DNA of 64,000 bases, from assembly GCA_036704825.1 (NCBI GenBank), contig JAUBSN010000040.1, positions 1 to 64,000 of the forward strand, given 5' to 3'. Below, in pieces: positions 35,542 to 43,026 of the stretch. Positions within the stretch are counted from its first letter, which is position 1. Each line of letters opens with the position of its first letter. The notes under the pieces are model-generated. The model was not told the origin of the DNA and ran no database searches. It was given only the letters and a program-made list of their open reading frames with translations. Origin of the DNA: Microcoleus sp036704825 (GTDB lineage: Bacteria > Cyanobacteriota > Cyanobacteriia > Cyanobacteriales > Microcoleaceae). The translations under genes were made by a program, and so were the position numbers.

Positions 35542-35874
35542 TTCCCGATCCACCAACGGGCCACAGAAGAATAGGATAAGTCAAAGAATCGGGATTAATA
35601 TCATCTCCAGTTGTAAGGTGGGCAATTCCCACCTTACTCAACCAGCGAAATTCTAATAATTAACTCCCTCTTCCTTCTTCCCTTTTTTTACCAGATCCCG
35701 ATCTCGAAGTCGAAGGGCCTTCTTCCTTCTTCCTTCTTCCCTCCTTGCTCCTGACTCCTGACTCCTGACTCCAATTTCAAGCGGAGGGCTGCTTTCATTG
35801 AGATACTCACCTTCCCTCTTCCTTCTTCCTTCTTCCCTCTTCCCTCTGCCTTCATTAAAATAAGGACAATTAAT
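35542..35874. other. Spacer of pyrimidine-rich repeats upstream of the KGK gene
   Basis: The 333-base spacer is mostly cttcttcc-type pyrimidine repeats and ctcctgact units with the 36-bp repeat copy 2. A frame on the minus strand here is encoded by these repeats and is rejected. Confidence 0.6.
35769..35804. repeat. 36-bp dispersed repeat, copy 2
   Basis: Identical to 11682-11717 over 36 bases; the surrounding ctcctgact tandem and cttcctt tract are also shared. Confidence 0.8.
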
Positions 35875-36300
35875 ATGGACGAATCGAAAATATTTCCCCA
35901 AGAAGACGATGTCGTGTCTGCCCCAACCAGCGCCTTGATGTATCAATGTACATTCAAAGTCAGCGAATTTATGACCATTATACAGTCAAAATTGGTAGAC
36001 GAAAAATTATTTTCAGGCGGTCTGGATTGCGAGTTATTAAGTGCTGGCAAAGACTGGACTAAAGGAAAACTTAGAATGCGTCTGGAGTTCATTCCGCTCG
36101 AACCTGAAATCAAAGAACAAAAAGCCCTTCCTGCCCCAGCCGAAAGATCGGACTCCGTGCAAAACTACGCCGTAGATAGCTCAAACCAAACAGATATAGA
36201 TGAGCCATTAAAGCAATGTGACTCAACCGAAATAAGTAATCATTTTCCTATTTCTAGGTATCCAGACCGCGACCCCCAAAGTATAGGAATGTGGAGCTAG
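35875..36300 (+). CDS. KGK domain-containing protein
   Basis: The 141-residue protein starts MDESKIFPQEDDVVSAPTSA. Around residues 40-85 it carries FKVSEFMTIIQSKLVDEKLF, LLSAGKDWTKGKLRMRLEFI and PLEPE, the Lys-Gly-Lys motif that names the KGK family of cyanobacteria. The C-terminal ~50 residues are polar and probably disordered. AAGGA sits ten bases upstream of the ATG. The function of the family is unknown. It lies 128 bases before tilS on the same strand. Confidence 0.85.
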   Translation: MDESKIFPQEDDVVSAPTSALMYQCTFKVSEFMTIIQSKLVDEKLFSGGLDCELLSAGKDWTKGKLRMRLEFIPLEPEIKEQKALPAPAERSDSVQNYAVDSSNQTDIDEPLKQCDSTEISNHFPISRYPDRDPQSIGMWS

Positions 36301-36427
36301 GAAGGTAAAGACTGAGAAATAGGGAGAGGGGGATGCTTCCCCTTCTTTGCTCAAAATCCATCCGTTAAATCCCGGACACTGCTCGTTTTCTAACTTCTTT
36401 CTTTTTGTTTAATGAAAAACTGCTCTC

Positions 36428-37573
36428 ATGGCTGAATCTTCCAATTGGACGCACCTGCACGCTCAAGTGCACAGGACGCTGCTGTACCGACAAATATTGC
36501 CATCAAATCAGCGATTGCTAGTAGCAGTATCCGGCGGACAAGATTCTCTGTGTTTAATTAAATTACTGCTAGATTTGCAGCCAAAATGGGGCTGGAATCT
36601 AGCGATTGTGCACTGCGATCACCGTTGGCGTTCTGACTCGGAAGCCTCGGCCAATCATGTAGAACAATTAGCTAAAAGCTGGGGAATATCCTACTATTTG
36701 GAAACAGCCTCGGACATCCCCAAAACAGAAGCAGCCGCGAGACAGTGGCGGTATCAAGCTTTAACCGAAATTGCGATCGCCCACAACTACCCCTACATTG
36801 TTACAGGCCACACAGCCAGCGATCGCGCCGAAACACTCCTCTACAACCTGATTCGCGGCAGCGGCGCCGACGGACTTTCCGCCCTCACCTGGACACGGGA
36901 TCTCGCCGATTTTCGATTGCCGATTGCCGATTTTAGATTGGGGAATTCCGGCGAAAATCCCAACTCCCAAATACCTGCCGATTTTAAATTGGAAAATCAG
37001 GATGAAAATTCCCAATCGAAAATCCCAAATCTCAAATCTAAAATCTATTTAGTTCGTCCCTTGCTCGAAATAACTCGATCGCAAACAGGTCAATTTTGTC
37101 AAGAGCAAAAACTACCCATTTGGGAAGACTGTACAAATCAAGACTTGCAATATACGCGCAACCGGATTCGATCGGAATTATTGCCTTATTTGGAAACTCA
37201 TTTCAACCCAAAAGCCCAACAAGCCCTAGCTCAAACAGCCGAACTCCTCCGCGCCGACGTAGAATATCTCGAACTTGCAGCCAGCGAGTTGCTACAGCGA
37301 GCAATGTCTCCCATTGCAGACAATCCGCAGGTGAATTTTCAACTTCCCGTCAAGTTAAATCGCCCGATTTTGCGGGAAGCACCCCTGGCCTTGCAGCGAC
37401 GGGCAATGCGGCAACTACTGCAACAAATATTGCCCTCGGCGCCCAGCTTTGAAAGCGTAGAAAAACTAACAAGCTTAATAGTAGCGCCCAACCGATCGCA
37501 AACCGATCCATTTCTGGGAGGAGCGATCGGTCGAGTCGAACATCCTTCGATAATTTTACATATTAAATTTTAA
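36428..37573 (+). CDS. tilS: tRNA(Ile)-lysidine synthetase with translated repeat insertion
   Basis: The N-type ATP-pyrophosphatase has the P-loop LLVAVSGGQDSLCLIKLLLD and the motif TGHTASDRAETLLYNLIRGS. TilS adds lysine to C34 of tRNA-Ile(CAU), changing AUA decoding; it is essential. At 381 residues it is ~45 longer than expected for cyanobacteria. Residues about 161-206 (from ADFRLPIADFRL to NLKSKIY) are encoded by a dispersed repeat element (36907-37047). Outside it the protein is normal: ALTWTRDL joins smoothly to LVRPLLEITRSQ. The insertion is in frame, at a loop, and shared with the element before hmpD (42881-43014). The gene converges with hmpF, with a four-base overlap of the stop codons. 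Confidence 0.9.
   Translation: MAESSNWTHLHAQVHRTLLYRQILPSNQRLLVAVSGGQDSLCLIKLLLDLQPKWGWNLAIVHCDHRWRSDSEASANHVEQLAKSWGISYYLETASDIPKTEAAARQWRYQALTEIAIAHNYPYIVTGHTASDRAETLLYNLIRGSGADGLSALTWTRDLADFRLPIADFRLGNSGENPNSQIPADFKLENQDENSQSKIPNLKSKIYLVRPLLEITRSQTGQFCQEQKLPIWEDCTNQDLQYTRNRIRSELLPYLETHFNPKAQQALAQTAELLRADVEYLELAASELLQRAMSPIADNPQVNFQLPVKLNRPILREAPLALQRRAMRQLLQQILPSAPSFESVEKLTSLIVAPNRSQTDPFLGGAIGRVEHPSIILHIKF
36907..37047. repeat. ~141-bp hairpin repeat inserted in tilS
   Basis: The left arm has gattttcgattg and gattttagattgg motifs and the right arm has cccaatcgaaaa and aatctcaaatctaaaatc motifs, so the ends can pair. The same pairs occur at 42881-43014 upstream of hmpD, and single arms at about 22180-22203 and the GATTTTA arrays. 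It is read through as 46-47 codons of tilS. Confidence 0.75.
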
Positions 37574-39315
37574 GCTGCGATCAAACCCGAAATGACTTGC
37601 CGCAACTCGGAAACTACCCGATCTTGCTCGTCTCTCGTCTGCTGCACCCGATCGAGTTCCCCTGCCACCGCTTCGAGCTTTTGGCGTAGGGCATTCAAAT
37701 TGTCCTGCACCGGCTGCAACATTTCTTGATAAACATTCAGCCTGCCCCAGAGTTGCGCCACTGCACCTTTCTGGTTGAACAAATTCTGCTCTAACTGCTT
37801 GAGCTCGTAGCGTTTCGCTTCACTTTCCCCATTTTGGCGGTTGACATTTGCCTCCATTTGGGATATCGCTTCCCGCACCTGCTGAATTTCGTTTTCCAGT
37901 CTTTGCAATTCTTGGCTTTGCTGCTGCCGCTGAGTATCGAGCTGTGCGACAATCGGCCCCAAATCAATATCTCCTCGCTCTTGTTTTGGAGCATTAGCAG
38001 TACCCAGCCGCCGCCACAGCACTCCCTGATGCTGTTTCAAAACATCTTCCCGTTCCTGCAACCGGAGGCGCTGTCCCACCAGAGTTTCGTTTAACATCTG
38101 ATAACTTTCGAGTTCATCTGCCATTTCATTTTCCAAAGCGAGGCGATCGTACTCGGAAGCCGCTTGAATTTTCTCTTGCAGTTCCTCGATCGTCTCCCGC
38201 TGCAGAGTCAACTCCTCCTCTTGATCGTTAACAAACCGGAACACCTTTTCCAAATCCTGTTGCAGGTGTTGCACCAGCCCCTGTAACTCATCAACAGGCA
38301 TCTTCTCCAAAGCTGACACATCTACTTTCTGCTCCGTACCCGCAGCACCCGAAGCAGATGCGAGCCTGGAAACTTGCTGGTAAAGGTCTTCCACCGCCCG
38401 CACCTGCAAAGACACCGACTGAGCCTGGTCTTGCTTAGCGCTGAGGGTACTTTGCTGCCCTTTGAGTTCCGCCCGAGCCCCGGCCAAAGCATCTTGAGAT
38501 TGATACCACTCTTGCCAGCGGTTTTGGAGGCTCTGATTTTGTCGATCGACCTCTTCTTGTTGCTGTTGAGCTATGCTCTGTTTTTGCTCCAACTCCTGCC
38601 AGTGCCGATCCAGAATTGCCTGCTGAGCGCCCACGGCACCAAGAGACTGATTCAGTTGTTCCCGCACCCCTTGGGCCGAAGCAATTGCCCCTCCCAGCTT
38701 CTGCATCAACTCCTGAATCCTCTGGGTCTGCTGCTCGTCAATCGCTGCGCCCTGCGGGGCCTCAGACTGCTGCTGGGTCACCCGTTGCTGCTCGCCCCGC
38801 AACTGTTCCCAAGCCGTCTCTATTTCTACCCGGCTGCGATCGACTTCTTCTCGCAATCGGTTAGCTTCATCTCGAGTATTTTCAATTTCCGAGCGCTGAG
38901 CCTCCAGCCGCTCCAACTCCTCTTCCATTTGAGCCAACTGCTCTTCGCGGGCTTGCATTTCCATTTCCCGGCGATTGAGTTCCTGACTCGAAAACGTCAG
39001 AGAAGCCTTCCACTGTTCAATTTCCTCTTCCTTATCCTTAAACTTGTCCTGCAATCGCGAGAAATTTTGCAGAATGCTCACCAACTGGCGGGCCGCCTCC
39101 TGAATCCGCTGCACTTGCTTGCTAGCGCTCAACTCAACTAGCACTAGCGTGCCGTCGTTAAACTTATTAGCTTCCTCAACTGGGATCGCGTCATCGCCTG
39201 GTACGGCGCTCCAGTTATGTTCGCCCCGCTGACAAGCTAGCAGTTTCAGTTCAGCCTTACCGCCACCGAGACCAAAGCCGCTTCTCTGTTTTTGTACTTC
39301 CGCTAGATACAGCAC
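37570..39315 (-). CDS. hmpF: Pilus motility taxis protein HmpF
   Basis: The 581-residue protein starts MLYLAEVQKQRSGFGLGGGK and reads WSAVPGDDAIPVEEANKFND. It then becomes almost entirely coiled coil (QQQ/EEE-rich, with heptads through about residue 570) and ends QVISGLIAA. In Nostoc punctiforme HmpF localises to cell poles in hormogonia and is needed for the activation of type IV pili; the N-terminus (LYLAEVxKxxxGFxGGxKxELKLLACxRxExxW) matches that protein. It lies next to the hmp chemosensory genes, in the opposite orientation to them. The minus-strand gene converges with tilS. The spacer upstream carries repeated acttaaag motifs. Confidence 0.9.
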   Translation of the reverse strand: MLYLAEVQKQRSGFGLGGGKAELKLLACQRGEHNWSAVPGDDAIPVEEANKFNDGTLVLVELSASKQVQRIQEAARQLVSILQNFSRLQDKFKDKEEEIEQWKASLTFSSQELNRREMEMQAREEQLAQMEEELERLEAQRSEIENTRDEANRLREEVDRSRVEIETAWEQLRGEQQRVTQQQSEAPQGAAIDEQQTQRIQELMQKLGGAIASAQGVREQLNQSLGAVGAQQAILDRHWQELEQKQSIAQQQQEEVDRQNQSLQNRWQEWYQSQDALAGARAELKGQQSTLSAKQDQAQSVSLQVRAVEDLYQQVSRLASASGAAGTEQKVDVSALEKMPVDELQGLVQHLQQDLEKVFRFVNDQEEELTLQRETIEELQEKIQAASEYDRLALENEMADELESYQMLNETLVGQRLRLQEREDVLKQHQGVLWRRLGTANAPKQERGDIDLGPIVAQLDTQRQQQSQELQRLENEIQQVREAISQMEANVNRQNGESEAKRYELKQLEQNLFNQKGAVAQLWGRLNVYQEMLQPVQDNLNALRQKLEAVAGELDRVQQTRDEQDRVVSELRQVISGLIAA

Positions 39316-40426
39316 ACTAATAGTCCTCTGCTTCGTAAAACCTATCCCAACTTACTTTAAGTTACTTAAAGACCTAAAAGATAAGTGGTGTTTACTTCCT
39401 ACGCTGTTGGGTAGACGGCTAATCCCAACATAAGTAGGCTATCCCCCTTAAGCCAAAGGTTCTTGACTAAAGATAACACTGCGTGGCATCTTTAGTCAAC
39501 TTACCTAAAGTAAATAAGTACAGGCAAGTAAGGATAACTTTTTGCCGCTTAAGTCTTACTTTTTGGTATCGTTTGCCCGATCGGGGGATAGCATTTTTTC
39601 CTAACTATAGCAGCACTCACGCATAGCACTGCCTCATGGGAGAGCGTCCAGAAAGCACGGCCGCCGCCGGCTTTCTTTCCGAATAACAGAGCAGTATCAA
39701 TGCCGCTTGATTAAAGACTAGCTCTCACTGCCGGAACTGCCATAGCCCAAACCTCAAAAAAGTCAGTCTGTCAACATTGGTAACAAGTTAAGCTAAAAAA
39801 GCATTTGTCAATCAGCAATTACGATCGAGATTTACTCGGATTTTGGGCCCAAAACTGAGATTTGGGCGATCGTGTCGGGGGTGATATTTATACCTACTCC
39901 CTCTCAAATCGTGAATTTTCCACTCCCAAAAAAAACAGTTTTTTTGAGTAATATTACTGATTGACAAATGCAATTAAGTTTTAACTTGTCAGCAAGGGTC
40001 TGTCAAAAACTTTCTATTGATTGTACCAGGCTTTAGTTGGGGGTCGATCGTGAACCAAGCCCTCGCCGCGGGGGGCAGCGAGGGCCATCCTCCGGCGGAC
40101 TGGGGATTTGAACCGCGCTGCCTTAGAATAGGGTAATAACGCGAGCCTATGACGCTCGCTGCGGGCGAGCAAAAAGGTCGATCGGCACTGAGGGAATACA
40201 AGGTGAAACTCTACACTTAGAGAATGCCTCGAGTTTGGCAGTTTCAGCTTGCGGACTGGTAGCGAGGCCCGGGAGTGGCAGCAAGTATCGCCCTTTCATC
40301 AATTCCCAATTGTCACAGCGGCATCAGCGCGTAAATTATTGACGGAAACTAAAGTCAATCTTTGCGCCAGCACACAGTCTTTCCGAGCTCAGACGCCAAC
40401 GGTTTTAAGGAGGACACTTTAGCTGC
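39316..40426. other. 1.1-kb divergent regulatory region of hmpF and hmpA
   Basis: Repeated (t)ACTTTAAGTTACTTAAAG, TAAGTAAATAAGTA and TAAGTAAGG motifs cluster at about 39350-39560 on the hmpF side and could be operator sites. A region (about 40080-40175) has tRNA-like hairpins that I rejected. The hmpA ATG at 40427 is preceded by AAGGAGG (40407-40413, 13 bases before). No gene is convincing; the minus-strand frame at 39989-40201 is not protein-like. Confidence 0.5.
40407..40413 (+). promoter_or_regulatory. Strong Shine-Dalgarno for hmpA
   Basis: A perfect AAGGAGG lies 13 bases before the ATG at 40427. It is a strong match, though a little far from the start, and supports that start codon. Confidence 0.7.
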
Positions 40427-41665
40427 ATGCAGGGAAATTTGAGTGAAATAGACATCCGCAGCATCCTGCAATTGATTGAGTTAGGTCAGCGAACTGGAGA
40501 ACTGTTCGTAGAGGCTTACACCTCCACCGGCAGCAGCACGGGTACTCAACCTACCCCGCGCTCCCTTGCAGGACAATCCTGGTATGTCTTCTGCTTCAAC
40601 GGTCAGATTATTTACGCTACCCAGAGTGCGGGCAGTTTGTTTCGGTTGCGCGACTACCTGCGCCGCTACAAAGCAGATACCGCCCTCGACAAAATCCAAG
40701 TTCCCTATATGGCATCTACCAATGCCCCAGAATACGGCTATCTATGGGTCCTGCTAGAAAACCACATCCTCACCCCAGCTCAAGGGCGCAACATCATCCA
40801 GAGCATGATCCACGAAACCCTATTTGACTTGCTCAGTCTCCACCAGGGTTCCTTCACTTTTGAAATGGGCCCAGCTTTGGCTCCTCAACTGACCAGCTTA
40901 GAAATTAGCTCGCTGCTGGCGAAGATAGTCAAACAGGTGCAGCAGTGGAAGCAGTTTCACCCTCACATTCAGTCGCCCAACCAATGCCCGGTGATTTCAG
41001 ACGCCTCTGAGCTGCGAGTCGCGCTGCCTGTCAATACCTTTAATACTCTCAGACGCTGGGCCGACGGGCACACTTCGATCCGCCAAATGGCGCGCTACCT
41101 CAACCGAGACGTGCTCACTGTCGCTAAGGCGATTTACCCCTTTGTGCAGCAGGGATTGGTGCAAGTATTTTACGAACCCTCTGTTACACCGACCAACAAC
41201 AAAAAAGAATGGTCGTCCCCAGAAACCAAGGTCAAGAGAGTTGTCTGTATTGACGACGACAATATTATTCGCAAAACAGTCGAGTCAATTTTAAACGAAC
41301 ACGGTTACGAAGCTACTGCGATCGGCAATCCGCTCCAAGCCCTGAGTTTGGTGTTTCAACTCAAACCCGATTTAATTTTGTGTGACATCGCCATGCCGGA
41401 ACTCGACGGCTACGAAATTTGCGCCATGCTGCGAAATTCTACCGCTTTCCGGCAGACGCCGATCGTTATGCTGACGGGCATCGACGGATTTATCGACCGC
41501 GTTAAAGCCCGCATGGCCGGAGCTACAGACTTTTACACGAAACCTTTTGGTGAAAGCGAGTTATTGATGCTGGTAGAAAAATATGTGGGTCCGGGCTACC
41601 CTCGGGTCAATCTCTCGGAAAGATTATTAGACCGCTCGCTAGAAGACCATTTAGAAGAAAAGTAA
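40427..41665 (+). CDS. hmpA: PATAN-CheY response regulator (HmpA/PilG-type)
   Basis: The 412-residue protein begins MQGNLSEIDIRSILQLIELG, an N-terminal PATAN domain (about 1-250) used by cyanobacterial taxis regulators (PatA, PixG, TaxP1). The C-terminal CheY receiver (about 268-395) has VVCIDDDNIIRKTVESILNE, the phospho-Asp in LILCDIAMPELDGYE (about residue 320), and FYTKPFG with the conserved Lys. It corresponds to HmpA of the Nostoc punctiforme hmp locus and PilG (TaxP1) of Synechocystis. It receives phosphate from the CheA kinase and is thought to steer the type IV pili. Preceded by a strong AAGGAGG. The next gene of the usual locus, hmpB, is missing. Confidence 0.88.
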   Translation: MQGNLSEIDIRSILQLIELGQRTGELFVEAYTSTGSSTGTQPTPRSLAGQSWYVFCFNGQIIYATQSAGSLFRLRDYLRRYKADTALDKIQVPYMASTNAPEYGYLWVLLENHILTPAQGRNIIQSMIHETLFDLLSLHQGSFTFEMGPALAPQLTSLEISSLLAKIVKQVQQWKQFHPHIQSPNQCPVISDASELRVALPVNTFNTLRRWADGHTSIRQMARYLNRDVLTVAKAIYPFVQQGLVQVFYEPSVTPTNNKKEWSSPETKVKRVVCIDDDNIIRKTVESILNEHGYEATAIGNPLQALSLVFQLKPDLILCDIAMPELDGYEICAMLRNSTAFRQTPIVMLTGIDGFIDRVKARMAGATDFYTKPFGESELLMLVEKYVGPGYPRVNLSERLLDRSLEDHLEEK

Positions 41666-42341
41666 CTTTCGCACCTACGCCATGATGGGAGCTTTTTGTA
41701 CCTGCAATTAGATCGAGTCTCCGCCACCAAGAGAAAGCTGGGGGTACTATTGGCGATCGCACCATAAACTAGAATGTATTAATCCGCGCGCTGGCATAAG
41801 GGCGTCGGTAAAACTCTGTTCAATTTCTAGACCCATCTGGGTCTAACACGCTCAAAGTGCAAATATAATATACTTGTTCTCCACTTGCAGCCGCTCCGAA
41901 AAACTGATTTACAGAGCTACTTATTGCTAGGTATTTCTGTACAAAGTCAGAGAGTCCAATTCTCAGTCTTAAATGACTCCGTTCATGATTGTCGCGACAC
42001 CAGCCATGTCAACAACTCCTCGCCAATCCGAGTATCGGTTTAGCATTCATCGCAGAAATTACCCAGAGTTTTACCAATTGAGACGGCGGTGGGAGTACAA
42101 AGTTAAGCTTTAGGGGTTTCAATTTAATTGTTCGCAGTCGATTTGAACTAATTTGCAAGCATTGGTGGCGCGAATTTATTGATGGCAGTCAATTATTGAC
42201 GGAGAAAATTTATTGCCAAGGGCCTCCGGCAGTCGCGCCACTCACTCCTTGGCTGTGTCAAGTTTTCACCGTCGAAGTTTCGCTCGGGTTCTTCTTGAGG
42301 GGAAACCTCAACAATTTGCTAGAAATGCAGGTGTCAGAATT
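41666..42341. other. 676-base spacer where hmpB would be expected
   Basis: No CheY-like frame is present on either strand. The spacer contains a perfect palindrome TAGACCCA-TC-TGGGTCTA (41828-41845) and a 46-codon frame (41973-42113, MTPFMIVATPAMSTTPRQSE) with no recognised motifs and no good ribosome-binding site, which I do not call as a gene. Promoters for hmpC may lie here. Confidence 0.5.
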
Positions 42342-42878
42342 ATGATTAGCGGTAGCCCAGACTTTATATTACCAGGACTAGGCGTAGATCCGGCTCCGGA
42401 ATTCCAAGAACTAGAAACTCCCGAAGGCGAGCTGCACCTGCGGTTCTACGTTCCTTCGGGGAACGAGTTCGCACTGCCGGCGACAGGAATTAGAGAGGTA
42501 CTATCCCCGTCCCCAGACCGCATGACACCGATCCCCAACGTTTCCTCTTTGCTTTTAGGTACGCTAAATATGAGAGGACGAGTGATTTGGGTGGCAGACC
42601 TCGGCCAATTTCTGGGAGACCAAACACCTCTGAACACCGATAGACCCGAAATCCCGATCGTGGCTGTGGAAGACCAAGACACGATTTTGGGGCTGGCAGT
42701 CGATCGAATTGTGGGGATGGACTGGCTCGACGTAGAGCAACTGCACTCTCAGAACAATGCACCAGACGGCATGATTCCATTTCTGAGGGGAGAATGGATG
42801 TTAGGTGCACAAGCGACTAAAGTGCTCCGACTGCTAGATCAAGTGAAAATTCTGCGCTCGGCGCGGTGGGCAGCGTGA
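42342..42878 (+). CDS. hmpC: CheW-like coupling protein HmpC
   Basis: The predicted 178-residue protein starts MISGSPDFILPGLGVDPAPE at ATG 42342. A TTG 43 codons upstream is unlikely because the extension (RASGSRATHS...) has no CheW-like character. The CheW fold is clear: RFYVPSGNEFALPATGIREV, LLLGTLNMRGRVIWVADLGQ, LGLAVDRIVGMDWL and PDGMIPFLRGEWMLG. It joins the MCP (HmpD) to the CheA (HmpE), in the cytoplasm at the cell pole or septum. It is followed by a repeat element and hmpD on the same strand. Confidence 0.85.
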   Translation: MISGSPDFILPGLGVDPAPEFQELETPEGELHLRFYVPSGNEFALPATGIREVLSPSPDRMTPIPNVSSLLLGTLNMRGRVIWVADLGQFLGDQTPLNTDRPEIPIVAVEDQDTILGLAVDRIVGMDWLDVEQLHSQNNAPDGMIPFLRGEWMLGAQATKVLRLLDQVKILRSARWAA

Positions 42879-42880
42879 AA

Positions 42881-43014
42881 TCGATTTTAGATTTGCGATT
42901 TGCGATTTTCGATTGAGGTCTAACCATCAACAGTCACACGACGTGAGGCGCGCATCTAAACATTCAATTCAAGATAAAAAATCTCAAATCTCAAATCTAA
43001 AATCTCAAATCCAA
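42881..43014. repeat. ~134-bp hairpin repeat upstream of hmpD
   Basis: The left arm (gattttagatttgcgatttgcgattttc) and the right arm (aaaatctcaaatctcaaatctaaaatctc) match those inserted in tilS. The upstream frame of hmpD runs through the right arm (SQISNLKSQI), so the longer start is an artefact of the repeat. Confidence 0.75.
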
Positions 43015-43026
43015 AGAGGGCGGCAA

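Noticed and set aside
36901..37050. Considered a CRISPR-like or tandem repeat array in tilS
   Set aside because: There is no regular spacer structure; it is a single imperfect hairpin with internal repeats.
40080..40175. tRNA-like region on the minus strand (GCGAGC-GTCATAG-GCTCGC hairpin with CAT in the anticodon position, GGTTCAAATCC segment)
   Set aside because: The TTCAAAT loop does not have a pairing stem (only two of five bases pair), and no 5' acceptor arm matches the 3' side. The variable region would be too long. It may be a decayed tRNA piece, but the evidence is not enough for a call.
42213..42341. Longer N-terminus of HmpC from TTG 42213
   Set aside because: The extension is Arg/Ser-rich without CheW character; ATG 42342 is the better start.
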